A model generated the notes under the pieces. The model searched no databases. It was given only the letters and a program-made list of their open reading frames with translations, and was not told the DNA's origin. 64,000 bases of DNA, taken from positions 186,001-250,000 of the forward strand of contig NZ_JBNNGK010000003.1 of the NCBI RefSeq assembly GCF_050268245.1. Reading direction: 5' to 3'. The DNA is from JBNNGK01 sp050268245. GTDB taxonomy: Bacteria; Pseudomonadota; Gammaproteobacteria; Enterobacterales; Enterobacteriaceae. A program made the translations under genes and the position numbers. Shown one piece after another: positions 8,043 through 17,378 of the stretch. The first letter of the stretch is position 1; every line of letters starts with the position of its first letter.

Positions 8043-9404
8043 TTAAACAATTAATTGCCGTAACTGTTGGCAGGCTTCGTCATACCCGCTGCGCTCAAAG
8101 ATGCCCTGTTGCAGATAGGCTTCCATCTGCGGATACAGCGACAGGGCTTTATCTAACAGCGGATCGCTACCGGCGGCATAGGCGCCCACGCTGATCAAAT
8201 CGCGGTTGCGTTGATAGCTGGCCAACATTTGTTTGAAATTTCGCACCCGGCGATAATGATCGTCGTCGATCAAGGCCGTCATCGCGCGGCTGATCGAGGC
8301 TTCAATATCAATCGCTGGGTAGTGCCCCGCTTCGGCCAGACGGCGCGACAACACCACATGGCCGTCAAGGATGGCGCGCGCGGAATCGGCGATCGGATCC
8401 TGTTGGTCATCGCCTTCGGTCAATACCGTATAAAACGCAGTGATGGATCCGCCGCCGCTGATCCCGTTCCCGGCGCGTTCCACTAACGCAGGCAGTTTGG
8501 CAAACACCGAGGGCGGATAGCCTTTCGTCGCGGGTGGCTCACCGATTGCTAAGGCAATTTCGCGCTGCGCCATGGCATAGCGGGTGAGGGAATCCATGAT
8601 TAACAGCACATGTTGCCCGCGATCGCGAAAGTCTTCGGCAATGCGGGTCGCGTAGGCGGCACCCTGCATACGTAACAGCGGCGAGACATCGGCCGGTGCG
8701 GCGATCACCACCGAACGGGCGCGGCCTTCCGCGCCGAGAATGTTCTCGATAAAATCTTTGACTTCACGCCCGCGCTCGCCAATCAAACCCACAACGATGA
8801 CATCGGCCTGGGTATAGCGTGCCATCATGCCGAGTAACACACTTTTGCCGACGCCGGAACCGGCAAACAGCCCCATACGTTGACCGCGGCCAACCGTCAG
8901 CAAGCCATTTATGGTTCGCACGCCGACGTCCAATACCTGTTCAATCGGCGTACGCTGTAATGGGTTAAAGGGGGCGGTGATCAGCGGAGCGCGGTAGCCA
9001 GTTTCTGGCGCGGGCAAGCCGTCGAGCGGTTTAGCACTGCCGTCGAGCACCCGGCCGAGCAACGCCGGCCCGAGCGGGAGCTGTTTGCTGGCGCTTTGCC
9101 CCTCGGGTGACATGCGCGCATAAACCCGTGCACCGGGCACGATGCCCTCCACGTCTTCTAATGGCATCAGAAACAGGTGCTGGCCGTTAAAGCCGACCAC
9201 TTCGCTCTCTACTTCCTGCACGTCGCCGGCATCCAGCCGTTCGATCAGGCAGGTTGCGCCGATAGGCAGTTGCAGGCCGGTGGCCTCCAGTACCAGACCG
9301 GTGGCGCGCGTCAGGCGACCATAGCGGCGCACCGTCGGCGTATGGGTGATCCGTTCTTCCAGCGTATCCAATGCGGTCAGCCAGCGGTTGAGGCGAGGGG
9401 TCAT
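8043..9404 (-). CDS. fliI: Flagellum-specific ATPase FliI
   Basis: FliI is the hexameric ATPase of flagellar export, related to the F1 beta subunit. From ATG 9404 it has 453 residues, with Walker A GSGVGKS at 182-188, GLIGERGREVKDFIE after it, and a LLIMDSLTRYAMAQRE Walker B region. The frame extends to a GTG at 9434. Tandem ATGs at 9407 and 9404 overlap the fliH stop, and the second has GGAG seven bases upstream and matches the E. coli N-terminus (MT.RL.RWL), so I chose it. Confidence 0.96.
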   Translation of the reverse strand: MTPRLNRWLTALDTLEERITHTPTVRRYGRLTRATGLVLEATGLQLPIGATCLIERLDAGDVQEVESEVVGFNGQHLFLMPLEDVEGIVPGARVYARMSPEGQSASKQLPLGPALLGRVLDGSAKPLDGLPAPETGYRAPLITAPFNPLQRTPIEQVLDVGVRTINGLLTVGRGQRMGLFAGSGVGKSVLLGMMARYTQADVIVVGLIGERGREVKDFIENILGAEGRARSVVIAAPADVSPLLRMQGAAYATRIAEDFRDRGQHVLLIMDSLTRYAMAQREIALAIGEPPATKGYPPSVFAKLPALVERAGNGISGGGSITAFYTVLTEGDDQQDPIADSARAILDGHVVLSRRLAEAGHYPAIDIEASISRAMTALIDDDHYRRVRNFKQMLASYQRNRDLISVGAYAAGSDPLLDKALSLYPQMEAYLQQGIFERSGYDEACQQLRQLIV

Positions 9405-10114
9405 CATAGGTCTCCAGGTGCTGCCAGACGGCACAGTTCATGCCAGCGTGTCGCCAGGCTGGCATCAAGATCGCCTTCTTCGGCACTGACTTTGCATCCG
9501 CCGGGGTGCAATTGCCCGTCGGCCAACAACCGCCAACCATGCAAGCTCAGCGTAACGCCCAACTGCTGTTCTACGCGCGGGTAGTCGTCCGGGTGGACGC
9601 GTAGCTGGGGTTTGCCGCTAAACATTGGTTCTTGTTGAATCAACTGCTGAATTTGCGCCAACAGGGCAGTGCCATCACACACCGGTGGCTGGCCGATCAC
9701 CTGCTTGGCGGCGGTTAACGCTAACTGCATCAGACGCGATGCAATCACGCTATCCAAGGCATCCAGCGTGTGCTGGAATTCGCTCACCATGCTTTGCCAG
9801 TGTTCCGTCAGCGGTTGTTGCTGTTGTTGCCCTTGCAGAATGCCTTGCTGGCGGCCTTCCTCCAGACCGGCTTGAAAACCGGCCTCATAGCCTTTTTGTT
9901 GTCCTTCTGCGTAACCTAACTGCTGACCCTGTTGCTGACCCTGTTGCTGAGCCTGGAGACGCAGCACCTCTCTGTGCTGCTGTTCGTTGGCGCCTTCGTC
10001 AACCGGCAAGGCCTCCCGTTCCGGCTCCGGGAGCGGTTCGGTTTCCGGCGCAGGTGCGGCCAAATCGTTTAGTGCCCAGGGTTGCCAAGGCAGCGCGTTA
10101 ATGCGATCAGACAT
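9404..10114 (-). CDS. fliH: Flagellar export regulator FliH
   Basis: FliH is the dimeric regulator that holds FliI at the export gate and C-ring. The 236 residues start MSDRINALPWQPW. A Gln/Gly-rich region with GxxxG-type repeats follows (GQQQGQQLGYAEGQQKG and GFQAGLEEGRQQG), the known FliH repeat helix, and then the C-terminal domain. ATG 10114 is preferred over the upstream in-frame GTG at 10129. It overlaps the fliG stop by eight bases. Confidence 0.95.
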   Translation of the reverse strand: MSDRINALPWQPWALNDLAAPAPETEPLPEPEREALPVDEGANEQQHREVLRLQAQQQGQQQGQQLGYAEGQQKGYEAGFQAGLEEGRQQGILQGQQQQQPLTEHWQSMVSEFQHTLDALDSVIASRLMQLALTAAKQVIGQPPVCDGTALLAQIQQLIQQEPMFSGKPQLRVHPDDYPRVEQQLGVTLSLHGWRLLADGQLHPGGCKVSAEEGDLDASLATRWHELCRLAAPGDL

Positions 10115-11099
10115 AGGTGTCCTCGCCACCGCCGATAATCATTTCGCCACTCTCCGCCAGACGACGGACGATCAACAGAATGGCTTTCTGCTCGTTTTCC
10201 ACTTGCGACATGCGTACTGGGCCACGGTTGGCCAGATCGTCGCGCAGGATATCGGCCGCGCGCTGCGACATGTTGCGCAGGAATTTCTCGCGCAGCGGTT
10301 GTTCTGCCCCTTTCAAGGCGATCAACAACGATTCGCCTTCCACTTCCTGCAACAAACGCTGGATGCTGCGATCGTCGACCTCGACCAGATTTTCGAACAG
10401 GAACATCTCGTCGATGATCTTCTGCGCCAATTCGCCATCGTATTCGCGCATGGCATCGATAACCGCTTCTTCCTGCTGCGTTTTCATCAGGTTGATGATC
10501 TCGGCGGCGGTGCGTACGCCTCCCATTTTGCTGCGTTTGAGATTCTGACCGTCGAGCAGGTTGTTCAGCACTTCGGTGAGTTCCGCCAACGCGGCCGGTT
10601 GCACACCGCCGAAAGTGGCGATACGCAGCATCACGTCATTACGCAAGCGCTCGTCGAACAACGCCAGAATATCGGCAGCCTGACCCCGTTTGAGATGCAC
10701 CAGAATGGTCGCGATGATCTGCGGGTGTTCATCGCGGATCAGATCGGCGGCACTTTGCGGCTCCATAAAGTTGAGGGTTTCCATGCCGGTGGTGGTTTCG
10801 CGTGATTCGAGAATATCCTCCAGCAGGCTGGCGGCACGCTCTTCACCTAAGGCTTTCACCAATACCGAGCGCAGATAATCACTGGCATTCACGCTGAGTG
10901 CCGCGAACTGTTCGGCATCGTCTTCGAACTCGCGCAAAATTTCGCCCAGTTGCTTATGCGATACCTGCCGCATACCAGCCATGGTGCCGCTGAGCTGTTG
11001 CACTTCACGTGAGGAGAGATGTTTGAACACCTCCGCCGCGCGATCTTCACCCAGCGTCATCAGCAAAATGGCGCTTTTTTCTGTACCTGTCAGACTCAT
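10107..11099 (-). CDS. fliG: Flagellar motor switch protein FliG
   Basis: FliG is the switch ring protein that touches the stator and generates torque. The 330 residues begin MSLTGTEKSAILLMTLGED. They carry the middle-domain EHPQ motif (DEHPQIIATIL) and the C-terminal charged helix with LDDRSIQRLLQEVE-type and RGPVRMSQVE sequences. The length equals that of E. coli FliG. It overlaps fliF by four bases. Confidence 0.98.
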   Translation of the reverse strand: MSLTGTEKSAILLMTLGEDRAAEVFKHLSSREVQQLSGTMAGMRQVSHKQLGEILREFEDDAEQFAALSVNASDYLRSVLVKALGEERAASLLEDILESRETTTGMETLNFMEPQSAADLIRDEHPQIIATILVHLKRGQAADILALFDERLRNDVMLRIATFGGVQPAALAELTEVLNNLLDGQNLKRSKMGGVRTAAEIINLMKTQQEEAVIDAMREYDGELAQKIIDEMFLFENLVEVDDRSIQRLLQEVEGESLLIALKGAEQPLREKFLRNMSQRAADILRDDLANRGPVRMSQVENEQKAILLIVRRLAESGEMIIGGGEDTYV

Positions 11100-12790
11100 A
11101 GTTCGTTACTCATCCATTGACGGATTACCAAGGCGACCACGCGCGGGTCTTTATCCGCCAGTTCGCGGATCCGCTGGCTTTGGACTTCAGCGCTGACGCG
11201 CTGCTGTGACCGTTTATGCTGCACCAACTCGTCGTTAGTGGGTTTGTTGACATCGGCCGGGCGGGCGGCTGGCGCATTGGCTGCGGCGATAGCGGCCTGC
11301 TGCGCCGCCTGACGTTGCTGTAACTGAGGGCGAACCAGTTTGCGCCACAGCAACCACGCCACCAAGAGCACCAACAGATAACGGCCCGCGTTAAACAATT
11401 GATCGAAGAAGGTTTGCGACTGCCAGAACGGCAGGGCACCTGCGGTCATTTCCACGTCGGTAAACGGCGAGTTGACGACGTTTAGCGTGTCGCCACGTTC
11501 GCTGGAGTAACCCATCGCTTCACGCACCAGCGACTCGATTTGTGCCAGCTGTTGTTTGCTCATCAATACCGGCTTACCGTCTTTATCGGTACCCAGCGTA
11601 TTGAGTACCACGGCGACCGACAGCCGCTGCACCGCGCCCGATTTGTGTTGGGTATGGCGAATGGTGCGATCCACTTCATAGTTAGTGGTTTCATCACGAC
11701 GGCTGTTTTGCGGCACGTTGCTGTTTTTAGCGGTGTTCTGCGGATTATTTGGCGTAGCGTTATTTGCCGCTTTTGCCTCAGCATTCGCCGGTGGTGTTTC
11801 GATCGGGGCGGTTGGCGCAGCGCTTGGTTGGTTCGACAGAGCACCTGGCACGCCGCCGACCGGCAGGCCACCAATTTGATCGCTCTGACTCAACTGCCGT
11901 GAACGAATGGCGGCTTTTTCCGGCGTTGGATTCGGCTGGTACTGTTCGTCAGTTTGCTCGCGGGTAGAGAAATCAATCTGTGCGGTGACTTGCGCCCGTA
12001 CGTTAGCGCTGCCCACCAACGGTGCCAGAATGGCTTCGATCCGGCGTTGATAACGGTTTTCTACCTCGTTGGCGTATTTTAATTGTGCTGCGTTCAGATC
12101 GCGCCCGGTGCCATCAGATTGCGTTAGCAGACGGCCAGCCTGATCGACCACCGTGACATTACCGGGCGGCAAACCGGCGACGCTGCTGGACACCATATAC
12201 ACGATAGCGTTGATTTGGCCGTCATCAAGGGCTCGCCCCGGTTGCAGACTCAAGGTGACCGAAGCAGACGGGGATTTTTGCTCACGGACAAACAATGACG
12301 GCTTTGGCAGCGCCAAATGGACGCGGGCATTTTGAACCGGGCCGAGTGATTCGATAGTGCGTGACAGTTCTCCTTCCAACGCGCGCTGATAGTTTATCTG
12401 CTCGCTGAACTGGCTGATGCCAAACTTTTCCTGATCCAGCAGTTCAAACCCTACTGCGCCGCCTTTTGGCAAGCCGACCTGTGCCAGGCGCAGCCGGGTT
12501 TCATGCACTTTTTCTGCTGGGATCATCAGTGCGGCACCGTTCTCGGTAAAACGGTAGGGAATGTTCATCTGCGTCAGCTGGGTGACGATGGCACCGCCGT
12601 CACGATCGTTCAGGTTACTGTACAGCACGCGGTAATCCGGACTTTTCACCCATAACAACAGCGCTACCACGATGGCGATTGCCGCTGAGGCTGCCACCAG
12701 CAAAGGGATTTTAGGATTGGCGCGCAGGCGATTCCACTGAGCCTGAAGGCCATTCTCACGGCTCTCGCCGGTGGTGATTGACGCGCTCAT
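11096..12790 (-). CDS. fliF: Flagellar MS-ring protein FliF
   Basis: FliF builds the MS ring on which the basal body is assembled. The 564 residues have two membrane helices (about 29-48 and 455-475) and periplasmic RBM domains (LSRTIESLGPVQNARVHLALP). A Pro/Asn/Ala-rich linker lies near residues 310-365, and the FliG-binding C-terminal tail ends ALVIRQWMSNEL. It is the first gene of fliFGHIJK and diverges from fliE. Confidence 0.98.
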   Translation of the reverse strand: MSASITTGESRENGLQAQWNRLRANPKIPLLVAASAAIAIVVALLLWVKSPDYRVLYSNLNDRDGGAIVTQLTQMNIPYRFTENGAALMIPAEKVHETRLRLAQVGLPKGGAVGFELLDQEKFGISQFSEQINYQRALEGELSRTIESLGPVQNARVHLALPKPSLFVREQKSPSASVTLSLQPGRALDDGQINAIVYMVSSSVAGLPPGNVTVVDQAGRLLTQSDGTGRDLNAAQLKYANEVENRYQRRIEAILAPLVGSANVRAQVTAQIDFSTREQTDEQYQPNPTPEKAAIRSRQLSQSDQIGGLPVGGVPGALSNQPSAAPTAPIETPPANAEAKAANNATPNNPQNTAKNSNVPQNSRRDETTNYEVDRTIRHTQHKSGAVQRLSVAVVLNTLGTDKDGKPVLMSKQQLAQIESLVREAMGYSSERGDTLNVVNSPFTDVEMTAGALPFWQSQTFFDQLFNAGRYLLVLLVAWLLWRKLVRPQLQQRQAAQQAAIAAANAPAARPADVNKPTNDELVQHKRSQQRVSAEVQSQRIRELADKDPRVVALVIRQWMSNEL

Positions 12791-13059
12791 AGTTGCCCCT
12801 TGCCTGGCTGATGAACGGGTTGGTTAGCGTTGTGTGGTGACAAAACTGGCTCCCTGATGCACATAACTTAACGGACTAAAGTGCCCCCATTTTGGGCATG
12901 CCATTATTCGTCTTTAATTGCGATGTTGATGGCTCGATAAGCCATGCTTTTTGCAGTTAATTACCCGCTTTAGCGTGAAAAGGGTGTGGTAGGGTGTGCA
13001 GCATCGGCATGGTGTCGGGTAATTTGACACCCGGTGACAAAAGACAACAGGAGGCAGCC
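12791..13059. promoter_or_regulatory. fliE/fliF divergent control region
   Basis: This 269-base gap separates the divergent fliF and fliE genes and must hold both class II promoters. A palindrome ATGGCT-N5-AGCCAT lies at 12929-12945, and a TGCCC/GGGCA stem is near 12892-12910. FlhDC binds this region in E. coli and Salmonella. Assigning the palindrome to FlhDC is only a guess from its position. Confidence 0.5.
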
Positions 13060-13374
13060 GTGGATATTCAGGGTATTGAAGGGGTATTACAGCAGCTGCA
13101 AGCGACGGCGCTACAAGCTGGTAGCCTGACGCAGGCTAAGCCGCTGCAGGGCGTTAGCTTTGCCAGTGAGCTAAAGGCCGCAATCGGTAAAATCAGCGAC
13201 ACGCAGCAAACCGCGCGGAAACAGGCGCAGGATTTTGAAATGGGCGTGCCGGGCATCAGCTTGAACGACGTCATGGTGGATTTGCAGAAGTCCTCCGTCT
13301 CGTTGCAATTAGGGGTTCAAGTCCGAAATAAGCTGGTCGCGGCGTATCAAGACATTATGAATATGCCGGTGTAA
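13060..13374 (+). CDS. fliE: Flagellar hook-basal body complex protein FliE
   Basis: FliE joins the MS ring to the rod and is the first exported rod component. I start it at GTG 13060, with AGGAGG five bases upstream, giving 104 residues that begin MDIQGIEGVLQQLQ as in E. coli. An ATG frame extends upstream to 12994, but that part does not resemble FliE. The C-terminus SLQLGVQVRNKLVAAYQDIMNMPV is the conserved helix. Confidence 0.95.
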   Translation: MDIQGIEGVLQQLQATALQAGSLTQAKPLQGVSFASELKAAIGKISDTQQTARKQAQDFEMGVPGISLNDVMVDLQKSSVSLQLGVQVRNKLVAAYQDIMNMPV

Positions 13375-13790
13375 TTAAGCGTTGTGAATGATTTGTCTGA
13401 CTGACGTTCGGCATCCCGTTACGTCATACTTACAGGCGCGAGCGGTACGGCATACCATTGCTGCGTAATAAAATACTGCTGATAGTTTGCTCACAGAATA
13501 TGTTTATCGTCGTGAGATAAATCATGTATTAATAGAATAATTAACATCATTAATTAACGTAAATTGATTTATTTTGTTCATGTAAAGGAGATTGCCGTTA
13601 AATAAATTAGAAGATACTTACAGGCAAGTCTTTTTTTAAATATCTCAGCGCACATTTTCCGATCGCATTTGTTTTTTTAGTTTGCGTTACGGATATAATA
13701 TCTTCGTGATAAATATTTTGTAGTATGCATAAATATTACTTATCAATGCTGATTATGTTGGTAGTGATTTAACGTTATTCAGGAAAGGTG
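13375..13790. other. AT-rich intergenic region after fliE
   Basis: No gene or clear terminator is visible in the 416 bases after fliE. The stretch is much richer in A and T than the flagellar genes. A TATAAT box at 13694-13699 lies about 90 bases before the small gene at 13791 and may be its promoter. Confidence 0.5.
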
Positions 13791-13886
13791 ATGAGTTCGA
13801 AAAGCGAAAGTAGATGGCGAATTTTTAGCATTTTAATGCTGATTGTTTTGATTTTTTTAACATTCTTATTAATAAAATCCAGTTGA
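13791..13886 (+). CDS. Putative 31-residue single-span membrane peptide
   Basis: An ATG at 13791 with AGGAAAGG seven or so bases upstream opens a 31-codon frame ending in TGA at 13884. The peptide starts MSSKSESRWR and continues with about 18 very hydrophobic residues (IFSILMLIVLIFLTFLLI), ending KSS. This is the standard layout of a small inner-membrane protein with a basic N-terminal flank. A 7-bp stem-loop follows within ten bases. I do not recognise the family. A chance frame in AT-rich DNA is possible, but the ribosome binding site and downstream hairpin argue for a gene. Confidence 0.5.
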   Translation: MSSKSESRWRIFSILMLIVLIFLTFLLIKSS

Positions 13887-13891
13887 CAAAT

Positions 13892-13909
13892 AGGCCGCTT
13901 AGGTGGCCT
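13892..13909 (+). terminator. Stem-loop after the 31-residue peptide gene
   Basis: AGGCCGC and GGTGGCCT form a 7-bp stem with one G-T pair and a TTAG loop, followed by TGTTGAC. The T tract is weak. It may end the small gene, or it may block reading into the AraC gene on the other strand. Confidence 0.4.
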
Positions 13910-13971
13910 TGTTGACACCAAGACGTAGCCACCTGAAATAACCGCGCACCCTACTGGGTTAACTGGCCATA

Positions 13972-14841
13972 TTATTCTTTCCTTACGTTAAATAATGGGT
14001 ATGAAGTGGGCAGCGCCGTGTTGTGTTGCATAATGCGTTGGTGTCCCCGTATGGCGGTAGGCGCAAAACCAAAACGTTTGCGAAAACGCTCGGCGAAACG
14101 TGAGGCGCTCTCATAGCCGACATGTTGTGCTATGGCGGAAATCGGCCAATCGGTTGCCTGCAAAAGCGCCAATGCACTGCTCATACGGACATCAATCATC
14201 AGATTACGTAACGAGGTATGCTCAACGGACAGTCGGCGTCGCAGCATCACTTCACTCATCATCAGACTTTCCGCCACTTCGGCGGCCGTCCAGATTTTGT
14301 AAGGATCCGTCGCCAGACAACGGCGTACCCGCTGGGTGAGATCCTTGACTTCGTTATGGACTAACCGGATACCAAATTGCGCCAACCACAGCAGGATTTC
14401 CTGCACCTTATGGCGGACAATAGACGGCGGGAAGCTTTGGCTGAGTGCTAACGCCAGATGGGTGGTTTCGAAACTGTGGGTAAACCCACAGGGGAGATCG
14501 CTGAGCGTCCGTACGCCTTCAACGGTGTTGCTGAAAGGCGTCTCGGGTAGCGGGGTGACGGTGGCCACCAGCCGGGGATCGCAGATCAACAGTTGGCAAC
14601 TAAACAGCCCATCGTCGGAAAGGCTGTTAATAATATCCACGCATTGGCCACTGTCTATCATCAGCAAGTCGCCGGGATGTGCGACAACTTCGTGCTGTTG
14701 CCAGCGGATGCGTTTATGCCCTTCGCGTATCAGGTAAAGGTGCGGTTGTTCGAAATAGACTGAAGAAAAGACTAATTCAGTATGTTGAGTGATATGCGCC
14801 GAGGCACCGATCCCGGGACAAAAATTAATTGTGCGTTCCAT
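13972..14841 (-). CDS. AraC-family transcriptional regulator
   Basis: The 289-residue protein has an N-terminal sensing half and an AraC-type C-terminal pair of helix-turn-helix motifs (about residues 185-275). These contain MSEVMLRRRL and the typical ISAIAQHVGYESASRFAERFRKRFG consensus in segments. The effector domain (about 10-160) looks cupin-like. It lies in the gap between fliE and fliT, a place where enterobacteria differ in gene content, so it is accessory and not a core flagellar gene. The target genes are unknown. The 31-residue peptide gene next door, converging on it, is one candidate. Confidence 0.85.
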   Translation of the reverse strand: MERTINFCPGIGASAHITQHTELVFSSVYFEQPHLYLIREGHKRIRWQQHEVVAHPGDLLMIDSGQCVDIINSLSDDGLFSCQLLICDPRLVATVTPLPETPFSNTVEGVRTLSDLPCGFTHSFETTHLALALSQSFPPSIVRHKVQEILLWLAQFGIRLVHNEVKDLTQRVRRCLATDPYKIWTAAEVAESLMMSEVMLRRRLSVEHTSLRNLMIDVRMSSALALLQATDWPISAIAQHVGYESASRFAERFRKRFGFAPTAIRGHQRIMQHNTALPTSYPLFNVRKE

Positions 14842-15090
14842 CGATATTCGTTTCGCTGCCAGTATCTGGGAATATCTTTACGCGTTGTGCGGCGTCGGAG
14901 CAACTTTTTTCCATGCGTTGTGAGTAATAACGCCGTGTGTAAGCAACCAAAAAATTAACTTCCTGCTGAACGGAAAGCATCCATGTTTGGGTAATGTTTA
15001 TCCATTAAACAAAAAATAGGTGCCAAAACCAGCCTGTTCTATATTCTAGTTGAATGAGAACAATCTTAACGTTATCCGATACGCATAGGC

Positions 15091-15115
15091 CGCGGTTGCG
15101 GCTGACTTAACCGCG
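15091..15115 (-). terminator. Hairpin after fliT
   Basis: CGCGGTT (15091-15097) and AACCGCG (15109-15115) form a 7-bp stem 16 bases past the fliT stop. A T tract is lacking, so it may mark the transcript end only weakly. The rest of 14842-15130 shows no gene. Confidence 0.4.
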
Positions 15116-15130
15116 TAACGCATTACTGGC

Positions 15131-15499
15131 TCATCGAGGCTGCGGTTCACCTAATAACAATGCGCGATCGTGGAATTGCCCATAGGTATTGTTAACGACA
15201 TTTTGCGTTGTTGATTGGCCGATTAATACTTTCAGCTCATCCATTCTGGCTTGTAGCAACGTGCGCAATAGCGTTTCATTGTTGAGAATGTGCTGCAAGG
15301 TGTCGCGGATCAATGCTTGCAGCGCCATTGAGGAGTTTATCGCATCAGTAAAGTCGGCGGTTTTCTCCACCGCCGTCACGTACGCTAATTCCAGCGCTAC
15401 CAATTGATCCCAACCACCGGCTTTTGCCAGCATAATCATTTGTTTACTCAGCGCATGAATATGCTGAAAAGCGGATAACATTTGCTGTTGGCGTTCCAT
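15131..15499 (-). CDS. fliT: Flagellar export chaperone FliT
   Basis: FliT is the chaperone for the cap protein FliD, and in Salmonella it also inhibits FlhDC. The 122 residues form helices with MERQQQMLSAFQHIHALSKQMIMLAKAGGWDQLVALE, a recognisable FliT start (seen in segments). It shares a base with the fliS stop and is the last gene of fliDST. Confidence 0.93.
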   Translation of the reverse strand: MERQQQMLSAFQHIHALSKQMIMLAKAGGWDQLVALELAYVTAVEKTADFTDAINSSMALQALIRDTLQHILNNETLLRTLLQARMDELKVLIGQSTTQNVVNNTYGQFHDRALLLGEPQPR

Positions 15500-15909
15500 T
15501 AAATGGTATCCAAAGAAGGTTGATAGTTTGGGCCGATTTGGCGCCAGGCGTCGGCAATATTTTCCAATAATTTAGTCACTTCTTCGATCGCCTGTTGATC
15601 GTTGTGCAAATTAGCCTGAAGCAGACGCCGTTTCATATAATCGTATAGCGCGGCAAGATTATCCGCGACATCGCCGCCTTTATCGTGATCGAGCGCGCTT
15701 TTTAAGCCGTTATCGATGATATTGATTGCTTTAGAGATTGCCTGGCCTTTACCGGCAATATCCCCCTGATTCATCAGTATACGTGCACGAGACAGGGCGC
15801 TTTGCGCCCCGTCGAATAGCATGACGATTAACTGATGTGGACTGGCGCTCATTACGCCACTTTCTAAACTGACCTGAGCGTAGGCTTGCGTTCCGCTACG
15901 GTTATACAT
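15499..15909 (-). CDS. fliS: Flagellin chaperone FliS
   Basis: FliS binds the C-terminal helix of flagellin and prevents early polymerisation in the cytoplasm. The 136 residues begin MYNRSGTQAYAQVSLESGVM and carry SPHQLIVMLFDGA and the ISKAINIIDNGLKSALD helix. These are highly conserved family features. It lies 24 bases after fliD in the same transcript. Confidence 0.97.
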   Translation of the reverse strand: MYNRSGTQAYAQVSLESGVMSASPHQLIVMLFDGAQSALSRARILMNQGDIAGKGQAISKAINIIDNGLKSALDHDKGGDVADNLAALYDYMKRRLLQANLHNDQQAIEEVTKLLENIADAWRQIGPNYQPSLDTI

Positions 15910-15933
15910 GCTGTTTTACCTGGTTAAATGTCT

Positions 15934-17337
15934 TTATTTGGGTGAAAACTGTTGGGTTAAATACGTGCTGGTACCGTTCAGTTTTGACATCATGGTATCG
16001 AGTTGGACGAACTGTTGCTTATACCGGTCGATGGTGTTTTGAATACTTTCCGTCACGCGGGTGATTTGGGTATTTAAACGATCGAGATTGGTATTGATGC
16101 TTTTGGTGGAGTTTTCAATCACGCCACCGGCTTTAATATAATTTTGGATCTCGTTATGGATCTCGGTCGCCATGCCGGTGTCTTTGCCGTTACCGGAAAA
16201 GAAGTTAGCGACCTGCTCCGGCTTTTCATCCATTGCTTTTTTCAGCTTGTCACTGTCAATCTCTAGCTTGCCGGTTTTGACGTTGGTGGTGATGCCCAGA
16301 TTACCAAGCCCTTTTAATTCAGGGTTATCTTGTGCCGCGCTCAGTGCGCTCTTTATTGAGGACTGTACGCCGCGTAGGGTATTGTCCCCCAGCAGAACGC
16401 CATTCTTTGCCGACTGTTGTTCACCACTTTTAACCGGGGTGAATTTGCTCAGTGAATTAAAGGTGTCCAACAGCGAGTTATAGCTATCAACCCAGGCTTT
16501 AATCTTTTCGGTGGCGCCCGCTTTATCGGTGCTGATAACCAGATTTTGCGGTTCGCCTGGCTTAGTGGTGGTTTTCAGATCCAGCGTTACGCCCTGCATC
16601 GCGTCAGAAATTGAGTTGGTGCTGCGTTGGATCTTGGTGCCATTGACGGTGATCTCTGCATCTTGGCCTTTCACCGTTTCCTGCATCGCGCCAGTATTGC
16701 TGGTGGAGTCATAGTTAACAATGCCGCCGAGCTGGTCGTCATTGTTCACCTTAATCGAAATTTTGTTGTCTTTCCCGGTGGTGGAGGAGCTGATCGCCAG
16801 TTTGTACTCATTATCACCGACGCGCATGATGCTGGCGTTGACACCGGCCTTGGCACCGTTGATGGCGTCACGCATTTCTACCAGCGAGGTTTGTTCGTCG
16901 CTCAGCGGAATATTGACTTCTTTGGGAGGTTCACCGGCGGTGATTGAGATCGAACGGTCGTTTGCACCTGCGCGACCCAGCTTTTCCGCCTGATCGCCAA
17001 TGTGAGCCTGCGTCGTCAACGTTTGTGGCTGTGCCAATTGGTCCACGGTAATGGTGTAGTTACCCGGCACCGTTTTGGCGTTGGTGGTGACGGCAAATTG
17101 GTCGTGTGTACTGGCCGTGGTGTTATTGAAGAATTCTGGCTTGGCCAGATCTTTACTCAGGTTATCAAATTTCTCCAGCGCGCCTTTCAACGTGCCAAAA
17201 GCGGTCAATTTGGCGTTATAGCTGGTTTGCTGCGTGGTGTAAGGGGTTAAACGCTGCTGTTCCGCTTTAGTGAGTTTATCCAACAAGCCGTTGAGATCGA
17301 GCCCTGAGCCGATACCTAATGAACTAATCGATGCCAT
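15934..17337 (-). CDS. fliD: Flagellar filament cap protein FliD
   Basis: FliD (HAP2) forms the distal cap that folds flagellin subunits. The 467 residues begin MASISSLGIGSGLDLNGLLDKL, have a variable centre, and end with a long helical region (NLDRLNTQITRVTESIQNTI) and a QFVQLDTMMSKLN C-terminus needed for export. The gene is driven from a sigma28 promoter at 17379-17405. Confidence 0.97.
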   Translation of the reverse strand: MASISSLGIGSGLDLNGLLDKLTKAEQQRLTPYTTQQTSYNAKLTAFGTLKGALEKFDNLSKDLAKPEFFNNTTASTHDQFAVTTNAKTVPGNYTITVDQLAQPQTLTTQAHIGDQAEKLGRAGANDRSISITAGEPPKEVNIPLSDEQTSLVEMRDAINGAKAGVNASIMRVGDNEYKLAISSSTTGKDNKISIKVNNDDQLGGIVNYDSTSNTGAMQETVKGQDAEITVNGTKIQRSTNSISDAMQGVTLDLKTTTKPGEPQNLVISTDKAGATEKIKAWVDSYNSLLDTFNSLSKFTPVKSGEQQSAKNGVLLGDNTLRGVQSSIKSALSAAQDNPELKGLGNLGITTNVKTGKLEIDSDKLKKAMDEKPEQVANFFSGNGKDTGMATEIHNEIQNYIKAGGVIENSTKSINTNLDRLNTQITRVTESIQNTIDRYKQQFVQLDTMMSKLNGTSTYLTQQFSPK

Positions 17338-17378
17338 TCGTAACTCTCCTTATGTAATGACTTTATTCGCTTAATGCG

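Noticed and set aside
10117..10805. Long plus-strand frames opposite fliG and fliH
   Set aside because: They are antisense shadows of strongly conserved flagellar genes. The same applies to frames opposite narG, putA and the nas fusion.
13595..13640. Short TTG-started frame after AAAGGAG in the fliE gap
   Set aside because: The spacing of one base between AAGGAG and TTG is too short and the 15-codon product has no notable feature.
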